12,483 bases of DNA from DASWRT01 sp036403035 (GCA_036403035.1 DASWRT010000016.1:1-12483), one strand, 5' to 3'; counted from the first letter of the stretch, positions 5,502 to 12,483 are shown. The notes: a model not told the origin generated them from the letters alone. A program made the numbers and translations.

Positions 5502-6659
5502 ATGGACACTCACACCATTGATGATCAAGCCGGCGGCGCGCTCCCGCCGCGCGCCAACCCCGAACTGATCGGGCACGAGGCGGCCGAAGCGGCGCTGCTC
5601 GACATGCATGCTGCGGGGCGCCTGCCGCACGCCCTGCTGATCTGCGGACCGCGCGGCATCGGCAAGGCGACGCTAGCCTTCCGGCTCGCCCGCTTCCTCT
5701 TCGTCCAGGCGGAGGAAACTGCCGCGTCGTCCCGCGGCGGCGGCCTGTTCGGCGACGCCGCGCCCGCCGCGGCTGCTCCGTCCACGCTTCACGTCCCGCC
5801 GGAGCATCCGGCGTTCCGGCGCGTCGCGGCGAGCGGTCATGCCGACCTGATGACGGTGGAACGCGGCGTCGACCCGCGGCGGAAGCGGGCGCGGGCCGAG
5901 ATCGTCGTCGACGACACGCGGTCGATCGCCGGTTTCCTGCACCTGACGTCGGCCGAGAACGGCTGGCGCATCGTCGTCGTCGACAGCGCCGACGAGATGA
6001 ACCGCAACGCCGCCAATGCGCTCCTCAAGATACTGGAAGAGCCGCCGAAGCGTGCGCTGCTGCTGCTGGTCAGCCATGCGCCGGGACGGCTGCTGCCGAC
6101 GATCCGCTCGCGTTGCCGCAAGCTGATGCTGCGCGCGCTCCCCGATGCGGACGTCGAGCGGCTGCTGGCGCGGCATCGGCCCGACCTGACGCCGGGCGAC
6201 GCGGCGGCGCTGGCGCGGCTCGCCGCGGGAAGCATCGGCGACGCGCTGGCGCTCGCCGAGGTCGGCGGGCTCGACCTGTACCGCGCGATGCTGGCGCTGC
6301 TGATGCCGCTTCCCGGTCTGGACGCCGTGGCGCTGCACGGCTTCGCCGAGCGGCTGGCGCGGCCGGACGCCGATGCCGCCTACCGCGCCGTGACCGAGCT
6401 GCTGCCGGGATGGCTCGCCCGGATGGTCGCGCTCGCCGGTGGCGCTCGGGACGGGAGCGGGGCAGGGGGCGACAGGGGGGAGATCGTATCGGGCGAGCAT
6501 GCCGCGATGCGACGGCTCGCCGCCCGCCGCGGCCTTGATCAATGGGTCGAGGTGTGGGAAAAAATTAACCGCTCCTTCGCACAGGCCGACAGCGTCAATC
6601 TCGACCGGAAACAGGTCGTGATGAACGCCTTTTTCGCGCTAGAAGGGGCCGCGCGCTGA
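5502..6659 (+). CDS. holB: DNA polymerase III subunit delta-prime (clamp loader)
   Basis: Part of the clamp-loader complex that opens the beta sliding clamp at primer ends. The 385 residues begin with an AAA+ module: Walker A-like GPRGIGKA (49-56), a Walker B-like strand VVVDSADEM (158-166), the helix NALLKILEEPP (172-182) and an SRC motif (203-205). A helical collar domain follows from about 240. The Walker A sequence is well preserved for a delta-prime subunit. The four-cysteine zinc module of the enteric protein is missing. In its place is a Gly/Ala/Ser-rich insert (about 72-98), usual for this class. The start ATG 5502 lies 15 bases after the tmk stop, the common tmk-holB pair. A GC-rich loop near 320-332 (GGARDGSGAGG) looks disordered. 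Confidence 0.92.
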   Translation: MDTHTIDDQAGGALPPRANPELIGHEAAEAALLDMHAAGRLPHALLICGPRGIGKATLAFRLARFLFVQAEETAASSRGGGLFGDAAPAAAAPSTLHVPPEHPAFRRVAASGHADLMTVERGVDPRRKRARAEIVVDDTRSIAGFLHLTSAENGWRIVVVDSADEMNRNAANALLKILEEPPKRALLLLVSHAPGRLLPTIRSRCRKLMLRALPDADVERLLARHRPDLTPGDAAALARLAAGSIGDALALAEVGGLDLYRAMLALLMPLPGLDAVALHGFAERLARPDADAAYRAVTELLPGWLARMVALAGGARDGSGAGGDRGEIVSGEHAAMRRLAARRGLDQWVEVWEKINRSFAQADSVNLDRKQVVMNAFFALEGAAR

Positions 6660-6692
6660 CACTGCCGCCGGACCGCGGCGTTGTCCTTCGTG

Positions 6693-6698
6693 AAGGAG
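6693..6698 (+). promoter_or_regulatory. ribosome binding site of metG
   Basis: AAGGAG ends eight bases before ATG 6707. It is the clearest Shine-Dalgarno site in the operon and fits a need for high, independent translation of an essential synthetase. Confidence 0.65.
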
Positions 6699-6706
6699 TT
6701 GCCCCG

Positions 6707-8245
6707 ATGACCGCGACCGCCGCCGGACGGCCGTACTACGTCACGACGCCCATCTACTACGTGAACGATGCGCCCCATCTCGGGCATGCCTACACGACCG
6801 TGGCGTGCGACGCGCTGGCGCGGTTCATGCGGCTGGACGGGCGGCGCGTCATGTTCCTGACCGGCACCGACGAGCACGGCCAGAAGGTTGCGAAGTCGGC
6901 GCGCGACGCCGGCGTCGACCCGCAGACCTTCTGCGACCGCGTCTCGCAGAACTTCCGCGACATGACCGGGCTGCTGAACATCAGCAACGACGACTTCATC
7001 CGCACCACGGAGGAGCGGCACAAGCAGTCGTGTCAGGCGCTGTGGCAGGCGCTGGAGCGGCGCGGCGAGATCTATCTCGGCAAGTTCGCCGGCTGGTACG
7101 CGGTCCGCGACGAGGCGTTCTACGACGAAAGCGAACTGGTCAACGGCAAGGCGCCGACCGGCGCCGAGGTCGAGTGGGTCGAGGAGGAGAACTATTTCTT
7201 CCGCCTCTCGGCATGGCAGGACCGGTTGCTCGCCTTGTACGAGGAGAACCCGGACTTCATCGGACCGAAGAGCCGGCGCAACGAGGTGATGAGCTTCGTC
7301 AGGAGCGGGCTGCGCGACCTCTCGGTGTCCCGCACCAGCTTCAATTGGGGAATTCCCGTGCCGGGCAACCCGAAGCACGTGATGTATGTCTGGCTCGACG
7401 CGCTGAACAACTACGCCACAGCGGTCGGCTACCCGGACACCGAGAGCGAGATGTACCGAACCTTCTGGCCGGCCGACCTGCACATGGTCGGCAAGGACAT
7501 CGTCCGCTTCCATGCCGTCTACTGGCCGGCTTTCCTGATGGCGGCCGGCCTCGCGCCGCCGCGCCGCGTGTTCGCGCACGGCTGGTGGACGGTCGAGGGC
7601 CAGAAGATGTCGAAGTCGCTCGGCAACTTCATCACGCCGCAGAAGCTCGTCGACGAGTACGGCGTCGATCCGCTCCGCTACTTCATGCTGCGCGAGCTGC
7701 CGTTCGGCAGCGACGGCGACTTCTCGCACCGCGCGATGCTCGGGCGGCTGAACGGCGACCTTGCGAACGATTTCGGCAATCTCGCGCAACGCGTGCTGTC
7801 GATGATCAACCGCAACTGCGACGCCGCCGTCCCTGAGCCGGGCGCATTCCAGCCGGCCGACGAGACGCTGCTCGGCGCCGCGCGGGGGCTGCTGGAGAAG
7901 GTGAGGGCGGACTTCGCCGAGCAGTCCTTCCATCGCGCGCTGGAGACGATCTGGCAGGTGGTCGGCGACGCCAACCGCTATGTCGACGAGCAGGCCCCAT
8001 GGGCGCTGCGGAAGACCGATCCGGCGCGGATGCGGACGGTGCTCTACGTCTTGGCCGAGACCATCCGGCACCTCGCGATCCTGGTCCAACCGGTGGTGCC
8101 GACGGCCGCCGCGAAGCTGCTCGACCAGCTCGCCGTGCCGGCGGACGGACGGAGCTTCGCCGCGCTGGCGACGCCGCTCAGGCCGGGGACGGCGCTGCCG
8201 AAGCCGGAAGGGATCTTCCCGCGCCGGGTGGAAGGCGAGTCCTGA
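6707..8245 (+). CDS. metG: methionine--tRNA ligase
   Basis: Charges initiator and elongator tRNA-Met with methionine using ATP, in the cytoplasm. The 512-residue protein has the class I signature H-L-G-H at 24-27 and K-M-S-K-S at 300-304. The anticodon-binding helical domain occupies about 345-500. The connective insert near 125-165 (YAVRDEAFYDESELV) carries no Cys pairs, so it is the zinc-free, single-knuckle type common in alphaproteobacteria rather than the four-Cys enteric type. There is no C-terminal tRNA-binding (Trbp111-like) extension, and the length is normal for that subgroup. The start ATG 6707 has AAGGAG eight bases upstream. It lies 47 bases after holB and 19 bases before tatD. 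Confidence 0.96.
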   Translation: MTATAAGRPYYVTTPIYYVNDAPHLGHAYTTVACDALARFMRLDGRRVMFLTGTDEHGQKVAKSARDAGVDPQTFCDRVSQNFRDMTGLLNISNDDFIRTTEERHKQSCQALWQALERRGEIYLGKFAGWYAVRDEAFYDESELVNGKAPTGAEVEWVEEENYFFRLSAWQDRLLALYEENPDFIGPKSRRNEVMSFVRSGLRDLSVSRTSFNWGIPVPGNPKHVMYVWLDALNNYATAVGYPDTESEMYRTFWPADLHMVGKDIVRFHAVYWPAFLMAAGLAPPRRVFAHGWWTVEGQKMSKSLGNFITPQKLVDEYGVDPLRYFMLRELPFGSDGDFSHRAMLGRLNGDLANDFGNLAQRVLSMINRNCDAAVPEPGAFQPADETLLGAARGLLEKVRADFAEQSFHRALETIWQVVGDANRYVDEQAPWALRKTDPARMRTVLYVLAETIRHLAILVQPVVPTAAAKLLDQLAVPADGRSFAALATPLRPGTALPKPEGIFPRRVEGES

Positions 8246-8266
8246 TTAACCATTTAAGTTAACCAT
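8246..8266 (+). promoter_or_regulatory. tandem TTAACCAT repeat covering the tatD start
   Basis: TTAACCAT occurs twice, at 8246-8253 and 8259-8266, separated by TTAAG. The second copy runs into the tatD ATG (8265-8267). The block is strongly AT-rich in a GC-rich operon and starts directly after the metG stop. TTAACCAT is known as a CtrA half-site type motif, but the spacing (13 bases start to start) does not match the classical TTAA-N7-TTAA box. It also replaces the usual Shine-Dalgarno region of tatD. Confidence 0.4.
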
Positions 8267-9080
8267 GCTGATCGACAGTCACTGCCACCTCGACTTCGAG
8301 GATTTCGGGGCCGAGCGCGATGAGGTGCTGGCGCGGGCGCGCCGCGCCGGCGTCGATGGCATGCTCACGATCTGCACGAAGATCACCGAGTTTCCCGCTG
8401 TCCGCGCGCTCGCCGAAGCGAACGCGGATGTCTGGTGCTCGGTCGGCATCCATCCGCACGAGGCGGCGAGCCAGCCGGAAACCGACGCGGCGCGGCTCGC
8501 CGGCCTCGCTTCGCATCCCAAGGTCGTCGGGATCGGCGAGACCGGCCTCGATTTCTTCTACGACCACAGCCCGCGAGACCGGCAGGAAGCCGTGTTCCGC
8601 GCGCATTGCGCGGCGGCGCGCGAGACCGGGCTGCCGCTGATCGTCCACACCCGCGACGCCGACGACGAGATGGCGGCGATCCTGCGCGACGAAAGCCGCG
8701 GCGGGATATTGCGCGGTGTCATCCATTGCTTCAGCTCTGGCCGGCAACTGGCTCAATCGGCGCTGGAAATCGGCTTCTATATCTCTCTGTCGGGGATCGT
8801 GACCTTCAAGAAGGCCGAGGCGCTGCGGACGGTGGCGCGCGACGTCGTGCCGCTCGACCGGCTGCTGGTCGAGACCGACGCGCCGTATCTGGCGCCCGTG
8901 CCGTACCGTGGCAAGCGCAACGAACCGTCCTATGTCGTGCACACGGCAGCGCTCGTCGCCGAGCTGAAAGGCGTTTCGCCGGAAGCGCTTGCCGACGCGA
9001 CGACCGCGAACTTCTTCCGGCTGTTCGACAAGGCTGGGCGGTCGCGGCCGGCAGGCTCGACGGAGCCGGGCAGGGCATGA
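8265..9080 (+). CDS. tatD: TatD-family metal-dependent deoxyribonuclease
   Basis: A 271-residue TIM-barrel hydrolase of the amidohydrolase superfamily (YcfH/TatD type). Characterised members act as Mg-dependent 3'-5' DNases, with links to DNA repair and turnover. Metal-site residues are all visible: H6-x-H8 in DSHCHLD, H63/H65 in GIHPHEA, Glu92 in GIGETGLD, His128 in IVHTRDAD, His154 in IHCFSS and Asp205 in VETDAPYLAP. The length is normal. The start ATG 8265 is the first residue of the usual MLIDSHCHLD opening. There is no clear Shine-Dalgarno sequence, and the upstream 20 bases are an AT-rich TTAACCAT repeat. The stop overlaps the next gene's start (ATGA), so translation of the pair is probably coupled. 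Confidence 0.93.
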   Translation: MLIDSHCHLDFEDFGAERDEVLARARRAGVDGMLTICTKITEFPAVRALAEANADVWCSVGIHPHEAASQPETDAARLAGLASHPKVVGIGETGLDFFYDHSPRDRQEAVFRAHCAAARETGLPLIVHTRDADDEMAAILRDESRGGILRGVIHCFSSGRQLAQSALEIGFYISLSGIVTFKKAEALRTVARDVVPLDRLLVETDAPYLAPVPYRGKRNEPSYVVHTAALVAELKGVSPEALADATTANFFRLFDKAGRSRPAGSTEPGRA

Positions 9081-9844
9081 GGGTTACGGTCCTCGGCTGC
9101 GGCGGCTCCGGCGGCGTCCCGCTGATCGGCGGCAAATGGGGCGTCTGCGACCCGAGCAACCCGAAGAACCGGCGGCGGCGCGTATCGCTCTTCGTCGAGT
9201 GGAACGGCGCCCGGATCCTGATCGACACGTCGCCGGATTTCCGCGAGCAGGTTCTCGACGCCGGCATTAACCATATCGACGCCGTGCTCTACACGCATGC
9301 GCACGCGGACCATCTGCATGGCCTCGACGATCTGCGGGGCATGAACCGGCTGATGCAGCGGCCGGTCGACGTGTACGCCAACGCCGAGACGCTGCGCCAG
9401 ATCGAGGAGCGGTTCGGCTATGCGTTCGCGCCGCTGCAGCCCGGCAGTTCTTTCTACAAGCCGACGCTGACGCCGCACGCGATCGACGGCCCGTTCGCGG
9501 TCGGCGACGCGGCGCCGATCGTGCCGTTCGAGCAGGATCACGGATTCAGCAAGACGCTTGGCTTTCGCTTCGGCCGGTTCGGATACTCGACCGATGTGGT
9601 CGAACTCGACGACCGTGCATTCGACATCCTCGCCGGCGTCGACACCTGGATCGTCGACTGCCTGCGTTACGAACCGCACCCGACGCATAGCCACCTGGAA
9701 AAGACGCTCGCCTGGATCGAGCGCGTCGGCGCCAAACGCGCATATCTCACGCACATGGACATCGGCTTCGACTACGACGAGCTGAGGCATCGGCTGCCGC
9801 CGCATGTCGAACCGGCCTATGACGGGCTGGTGATCGAGGTCTGA
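9077..9844 (+). CDS. MBL-fold metal-dependent hydrolase, PhnP/LipB-neighbour type
   Basis: A 255-residue metallo-beta-lactamase-fold protein related to PhnP phosphodiesterases. The exact substrate is unknown, but the family often cleaves cyclic phosphates or nucleic-acid phosphodiesters. The metal ligands are visible: H74-x-H76-x-D78-H79 (THAHADH), His155, Asp173 in GYSTDV and His226 in LTHMD. The N-terminus VTVLGCGGSGGVP and the segment WGVCDPSNPKNRRRR are typical of this subgroup. The start ATG 9077 overlaps the tatD stop by four bases. The tatD-hydrolase pair after metG is a common alphaproteobacterial arrangement, which suggests a shared role in nucleic-acid or nucleotide processing. It is probably the last gene of the operon, since a 300-base AT-richer gap follows. 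Confidence 0.88.
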   Translation: MRVTVLGCGGSGGVPLIGGKWGVCDPSNPKNRRRRVSLFVEWNGARILIDTSPDFREQVLDAGINHIDAVLYTHAHADHLHGLDDLRGMNRLMQRPVDVYANAETLRQIEERFGYAFAPLQPGSSFYKPTLTPHAIDGPFAVGDAAPIVPFEQDHGFSKTLGFRFGRFGYSTDVVELDDRAFDILAGVDTWIVDCLRYEPHPTHSHLEKTLAWIERVGAKRAYLTHMDIGFDYDELRHRLPPHVEPAYDGLVIEV

Positions 9845-10077
9845 CCGGCTGTGAGCGACGGTCGGGCGTCGACTTTCGTCGTCCTGGGAGATCCGCAGCG
9901 AACAGGCCAGGACGGTTCGGTTTCCAACCGCTCCGAGGGGTATCCGGAAAACTTTCTGTTCGGCGTCCTTCGATTTCGGCCGCAAGCGAGACGGGAATTT
10001 TATCTGTTTCTGTCTCCGGACGGCAGGAACCCGGCAGCGCCGCTATTCTTTTGATATTTTTCAATCGTCTACGACTC

Positions 10078-10117
10078 ATATTGCATATGAATTACACTGC
10101 AAAATAGTATATTGTAT
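10078..10117 (+). promoter_or_regulatory. candidate promoter and repeated element upstream of the cupin gene
   Basis: TTGCAT (10081-10086) and TAGTAT (10105-10110) with an 18-base spacer make a plausible sigma-70 type promoter. ATATTGCAT (10078-10086) and ATATTGTAT (10109-10117) repeat with a period of 31 bases, close to three helical turns, which could bring two regulator molecules to the same face of the DNA. This is inference from pattern only. Confidence 0.35.
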
Positions 10118-10131
10118 TCAATAAGATGTGG

Positions 10132-10143
10132 AGGAGGGGAGGG
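10132..10143 (+). promoter_or_regulatory. strong purine ribosome binding site of the cupin gene
   Basis: AGGAGGGGAGGG ends seven bases before ATG 10151. It decides that start over an in-frame TTG-type start near 10112 and predicts efficient translation. Confidence 0.6.
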
Positions 10144-10150
10144 AAAGATC

Positions 10151-10627
10151 ATGAAGGCCGTTCTCGCGCTCGGCGTTGGATTCCTTGTCGTCGTGAGTGT
10201 TGCAGTCGCAGCGGATCCAGGCGTAACGAATGTCACGGATGGCCTGAAGTGGGTAGACACGCCGCTGCTGCCTCCGGGCGCGAAAGTCGCCATCCTCTAT
10301 GGCGATCCGGTCAAACCGGGCGAACTGTTCATTCAGCGCGTTAAGTTTCCGGCAAACTACACCATCCCGGTCCACACGCATGCGTACGACGAAACCGTTA
10401 CTCTGATTTCCGGCAAACTCAATCTCGGCGAAGGTTCCGAGTTCTCGAAGGATAAAACCAGGTCGCTGCTGCCTGGAGCATTTGTCATCGACTGGGCGAA
10501 GCATGCTCATTTCGCATGGACCGGCGACGAAGAGACGATAATACAGATCTCCGCCATCGGTCCGTTCGGCCTCGAATACGTCGATCCGGCCGACGATCCT
10601 CGCAATACTGCCGTCACGAAGCGGTAA
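10151..10627 (+). CDS. periplasmic single-domain cupin protein
   Basis: A 158-residue secreted cupin of unknown function. Residues 1-20 (KAVLALGVGFLVVVSVAVA) form a signal peptide cleaved before ADPG. The beta-barrel has the first cupin motif with H75-T-H77 and Asp80/Glu81, followed by TLISGKLNLG. A second histidine pair H118-A-H120 lies in the usual position of motif 2. The ending YVDPADDPRNT matches a widespread periplasmic cupin family (ChrR-cupin/DUF4437-like) of unknown reaction. In that family, as I recall it, a P-A-G-M-x-H loop precedes the second metal His; here it reads D-W-A-K-H, so the loop is altered. Base composition is less GC-rich than in neighbouring core genes and the flanks are AT-rich, suggesting acquisition. 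It is likely transcribed alone. Confidence 0.8.
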   Translation: MKAVLALGVGFLVVVSVAVAADPGVTNVTDGLKWVDTPLLPPGAKVAILYGDPVKPGELFIQRVKFPANYTIPVHTHAYDETVTLISGKLNLGEGSEFSKDKTRSLLPGAFVIDWAKHAHFAWTGDEETIIQISAIGPFGLEYVDPADDPRNTAVTKR

Positions 10628-10686
10628 CCGCAACGCGTAGCCAGATCCAACTCGAGCGACTGAGGGCCGCAGCCGGAGATACATTC

Positions 10687-10702
10687 CATAATATATATTA
10701 TG
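10687..10702. repeat. perfect 16-bp AT palindrome
   Basis: CATAATATATATTATG is its own reverse complement. It lies 60 bases after the cupin stop in a 242-base spacer that is otherwise mostly GC-rich. It could be an operator for a dimeric regulator or an easily melted site. It is too weak and lacks the T-run for a terminator. Confidence 0.55.
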
Positions 10703-10869
10703 CGACAATCGGACGGTTTCGTCCCAGTCGCGTTCGGCGCACCCGTCTCCCTCCTCTTGAGCGATCAACCGCAGCTTTTGAAGCCCGCGGAGGTTGAGAC
10801 GATCGCAGATGAGCGGCTGTTAGTCTCGCGAGCCGCGCGGATGCGGCGCAATGCTGCAAGGGTGCCAAC

Positions 10870-11319
10870 ATGAGTCGTTTGTTCTCAAATGTCGCGCAAT
10901 GGACCGCCCGGCAGTCCGGGCGCGCCTATACGTTCATCGGCGCGCTTGCTGTCATCATCCTCTGGGCAGCGACCGGCCCGATGTTCGGGTATTCGGATAC
11001 GTGGCAGCTGATCATCAACACCGGTACGACGATCATCACATTCCTGATGGTTTTCCTGATCCAGAACACCCAGAACCGGGACACGACCGCGATTCAGCTG
11101 AAGCTGGACGAGCTGATCCGGGTGAACGTGGACGCCCGTAATCGCCTCTTCACGCTGGAGGATTTGAGCGAGGAAGAGCTGGAGCGCGTAAAGGCGCAGT
11201 TCACGAAGCTCGCGAAGAAGGCACCGACATCAGCGGCGCGGCACGAGCTGGAACAAGCTGCCGACGAGATCGCGCAGGCTCGGGAGAAGCTGCAGGAGGC
11301 CGAGGAGACGGTAGAGTAG
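10870..11319 (+). CDS. low-affinity iron permease family small membrane protein
   Basis: A 149-residue inner-membrane protein. Two transmembrane helices are predicted at about 20-38 (TFIGALAVIILWAATGP) and 46-66 (WQLIINTGTTIITFLMVFLIQ). The conserved family stretch QNTQNRDTTAIQLKLDELI (65-83) follows, then a charged helical, probably coiled-coil tail (about 97-149, Glu/Lys/Ala-rich). This fits the bacterial 'low affinity iron permease' (PF04120-type) family. The name comes from distant similarity to a fungal Fet4 region; iron transport by the short bacterial forms is not established, and two helices alone are unlikely to form a classical transporter. The start ATG 10870 has AAGGG about eight bases upstream. 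It lies between the cupin gene and mazG, and a functional link to either is not evident. Confidence 0.83.
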   Translation: MSRLFSNVAQWTARQSGRAYTFIGALAVIILWAATGPMFGYSDTWQLIINTGTTIITFLMVFLIQNTQNRDTTAIQLKLDELIRVNVDARNRLFTLEDLSEEELERVKAQFTKLAKKAPTSAARHELEQAADEIAQAREKLQEAEETVE

Positions 11320-11420
11320 CGCACGAAGAAAGAAAGGACCGACTGGCTGTCCAATATTTGCGCGCCCTGCCCGCCCGGATTCTGCTTGCCGGCCGTTCGC
11401 CGGTCGCTACGTTGCCGCCC

Positions 11421-12239
11421 ATGCCGACGAAAACCCCGAACCTCGCCCGCCTGCTCGACATCATGGCGCGGCTGCGTGATCCCGATGACGGCTGTCCCTG
11501 GGATCGCGAGCAGAATTTCGCGACGATCGCGCCCTACACGATCGAGGAAGCCTACGAGGTCGCCGACGCGATCGAGCGCGGCGACATGGACGGGCTGAAG
11601 GACGAGCTGGGCGACCTGCTGCTCCAGGTCGTTTTCCACTCGCGCATGGCCGAGGAAGACGGGCTTTTCGCCTTCGACGACGTGGCGCGGACGATCGGCG
11701 ACAAGATGACCCGGCGCCATCCGCACGTCTTCGGCGACGCCGATATGGTTAACGCGGCCGAGCAGACCGTCGCCTGGGAGGAGCACAAGGCCGCGGAGCG
11801 GCGGGCCAAGGCAGCAGCGGCCGGCGAGGCCGCTCCACCGAGCGCCTTGGACGGCATCGGCCCGGCCTTCCCTGCCCTCGTCCGCGCCCAGAAAGTCCAG
11901 AAGCGCGCCGCCCGCGTCGGGTTCGATTGGGCGGAGGCCGCGCCGATCCTGGCAAAGATCGAGGAGGAAATCGGCGAGCTGCGGCACGAGCTGACGACCG
12001 GCGGCGACGCGAAACGGCGCGAAGACGAGCTGGGCGACTTGCTGTTCGCGGTCGTCAATCTGGCGCGGCACGTCGAGGTCGATGCCGAAACGGCGCTGCG
12101 CCGGGCGACGGCGAAGTTCGAGCGGCGCTTCCACCGCGTCGAGACGCTGCTCGCCGAGCAGGGCCGTACACCCGAGCAGGCGTCGCTCGACGAAATGGAG
12201 GAATGCTGGGAACAGGCGAAGTTAGAGGAACGCGGCTGA
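11421..12239 (+). CDS. mazG: nucleoside triphosphate pyrophosphohydrolase MazG
   Basis: Hydrolyses (d)NTPs to the monophosphate and pyrophosphate; it cleans non-canonical nucleotides and affects (p)ppGpp levels in characterised bacteria. The 272-residue protein contains two all-alpha MazG domains. The first (about 10-125) has CPWDREQ (25-31), E42-E-x-x-E46 and E62-x-x-D65. The second (about 150-262) has EEEIGEL (181-187) and EDELGDLL (201-208), so both metal sites look intact. An Ala-rich linker lies near 125-140. ATG 11421 was chosen because it gives the standard opening before LLDIMARLRDP. In-frame TTG codons upstream at 11358 and 11412 lack support. No Shine-Dalgarno sequence is visible, and a promoter-like pair (TTGCCG at 11386, TACGTT at 11408) sits so close that a leaderless mRNA is possible. 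Confidence 0.93.
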   Translation: MPTKTPNLARLLDIMARLRDPDDGCPWDREQNFATIAPYTIEEAYEVADAIERGDMDGLKDELGDLLLQVVFHSRMAEEDGLFAFDDVARTIGDKMTRRHPHVFGDADMVNAAEQTVAWEEHKAAERRAKAAAAGEAAPPSALDGIGPAFPALVRAQKVQKRAARVGFDWAEAAPILAKIEEEIGELRHELTTGGDAKRREDELGDLLFAVVNLARHVEVDAETALRRATAKFERRFHRVETLLAEQGRTPEQASLDEMEECWEQAKLEERG

Positions 12240-12378
12240 CCACGAACTGGCCTGTGCCCGGCAGCGTTGCTTTTTCGAGCCACCAAGAGCATCAAGACTG
12301 TTCAGAGCGCACAGCGCGCCGGAATTCTTCCCGGTGGTCTTGGTTTCTTGTTAGTTCGACTTTCCTTTTCTTTTATCT
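12240..12378. other. spacer between convergent genes
   Basis: The plus-strand gene mazG and a minus-strand gene end toward each other here. The part from 12323 is T/C-rich on the plus strand (for example TTTCCTTTTCTTTT at 12361-12374). An imperfect stem (CCGGAA at 12319 with TTCCCGG at 12328) and 7-bp arms ACCAAGA (12283) and TCTTGGT (12337) are seen, but none is a convincing intrinsic terminator. Confidence 0.4.
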
Positions 12379-12483
12379 TTAGCGCGCCGTGGCGACCGTC
12401 CGCGTATTCGGCTCTCGGTTCTCGCCGCCGATCAGCACCGCGTGCAGTTCGTTCCAGCTTGCTTCGTCCGGCGCGAGCAGCAG
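12379..12483 (-). CDS. 3' end of an unidentified minus-strand gene
   Basis: On the minus strand a frame enters from the right edge and reads LLLAPDEASWNELHAVLIGG and fourteen further residues to a TAA stop (12381-12379). Thirty-four codons run without a stop, and nearly all third positions are G or C, like the core genes here, so this is probably the C-terminus of a real protein. It converges on mazG. In some alphaproteobacteria hflX lies near mazG, but the visible residues do not let me confirm that or any other product. Confidence 0.6.
   Translation of the reverse strand: MLLAPDEASWNELHAVLIGGENREPNTRTVATAR

Larger units (their letters stand above)
9845..10150 (+). other. spacer between the operon and the cupin gene
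   Basis: No gene is supported here. A frame from GTG 9851 to 10054 would encode 67 residues, but it has no ribosome site and no recognisable domain. From about 10040 onward the sequence becomes very AT-rich and holds promoter-like hexamers and a repeated ATATTG(C/T)AT element before the cupin gene. No clear intrinsic terminator for the upstream operon was found. Confidence 0.5.

Noticed and set aside
8246..8266. A classical CtrA box (TTAA-N7-TTAA) before tatD
   Set aside because: The spacings between TTAA units are 4, 1 and 9 bases, not 7; only the TTAACCAT half-site form matches.
9266..9273. TTAACCAT copies inside the MBL hydrolase gene and (reverse) in mazG near 11744
   Set aside because: They lie within coding sequence where the codons explain them, with no promoter-like context.
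9851..10054. A 67-residue frame starting at GTG 9851
   Set aside because: It has no Shine-Dalgarno sequence, signal or recognised family, and it ends in the AT-rich leader of the cupin gene.
1..12483. A defence system, prophage, transposon or biosynthetic cluster
   Set aside because: No transposase, integrase, Cas, toxin-antitoxin, nuclease-helicase or synthase domain is visible. MazG here is the two-domain housekeeping type and not part of a toxin-antitoxin module.

Overview
The window is chromosomal DNA from a GC-rich alphaproteobacterium. It looks most like a Rhodospirillales-type genome, but the sequence alone does not fix the order. The evidence is the strong G/C preference at third codon positions, the gene order rlpA-dacA-tmk-holB-metG-tatD-MBL hydrolase, a zinc-free short MetG, an EcfG-like promoter, and scattered TTAACCAT elements of the kind linked to CtrA in this class.

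Layout. Positions 1-709 contain no confident gene. They hold a truncated tRNA-Ser(UGA) 5' half (minus strand), small inverted repeats and a likely stress-type promoter. Two small lipoproteins follow (710-931, glycine zipper; 1038-1328, unknown), ending at a probable terminator. From 1443 to 9844 eight tightly packed plus-strand genes form one probable operon: an MltB-type lytic transglycosylase, an RlpA-family SPOR lipoprotein, a DacA-type D,D-carboxypeptidase, thymidylate kinase, the DNA polymerase III delta-prime subunit, methionyl-tRNA synthetase, a TatD deoxyribonuclease and a PhnP-like metallo-beta-lactamase hydrolase. It couples peptidoglycan remodelling with dTTP supply, replication clamp loading, translation and nucleic-acid turnover. 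Several junctions overlap or nearly touch. The most notable is dacA/tmk, where thymidylate kinase appears to start at a CTG overlapping the dacA stop.

From 9845 the character changes. An AT-rich spacer leads to a periplasmic cupin gene of lower GC content, then another spacer with a perfect 16-bp AT palindrome, then a small two-helix membrane protein of the low-affinity iron permease family. The core-type gene mazG (11421-12239) follows. The window ends with the 3' end of a minus-strand gene (12379-12483) that converges on mazG.

No new multi-gene system (defence, CRISPR, transposon, prophage, biosynthetic cluster) is visible. The points worth a second look are mostly start-site and regulatory signals, plus the cupin/iron-permease patch.
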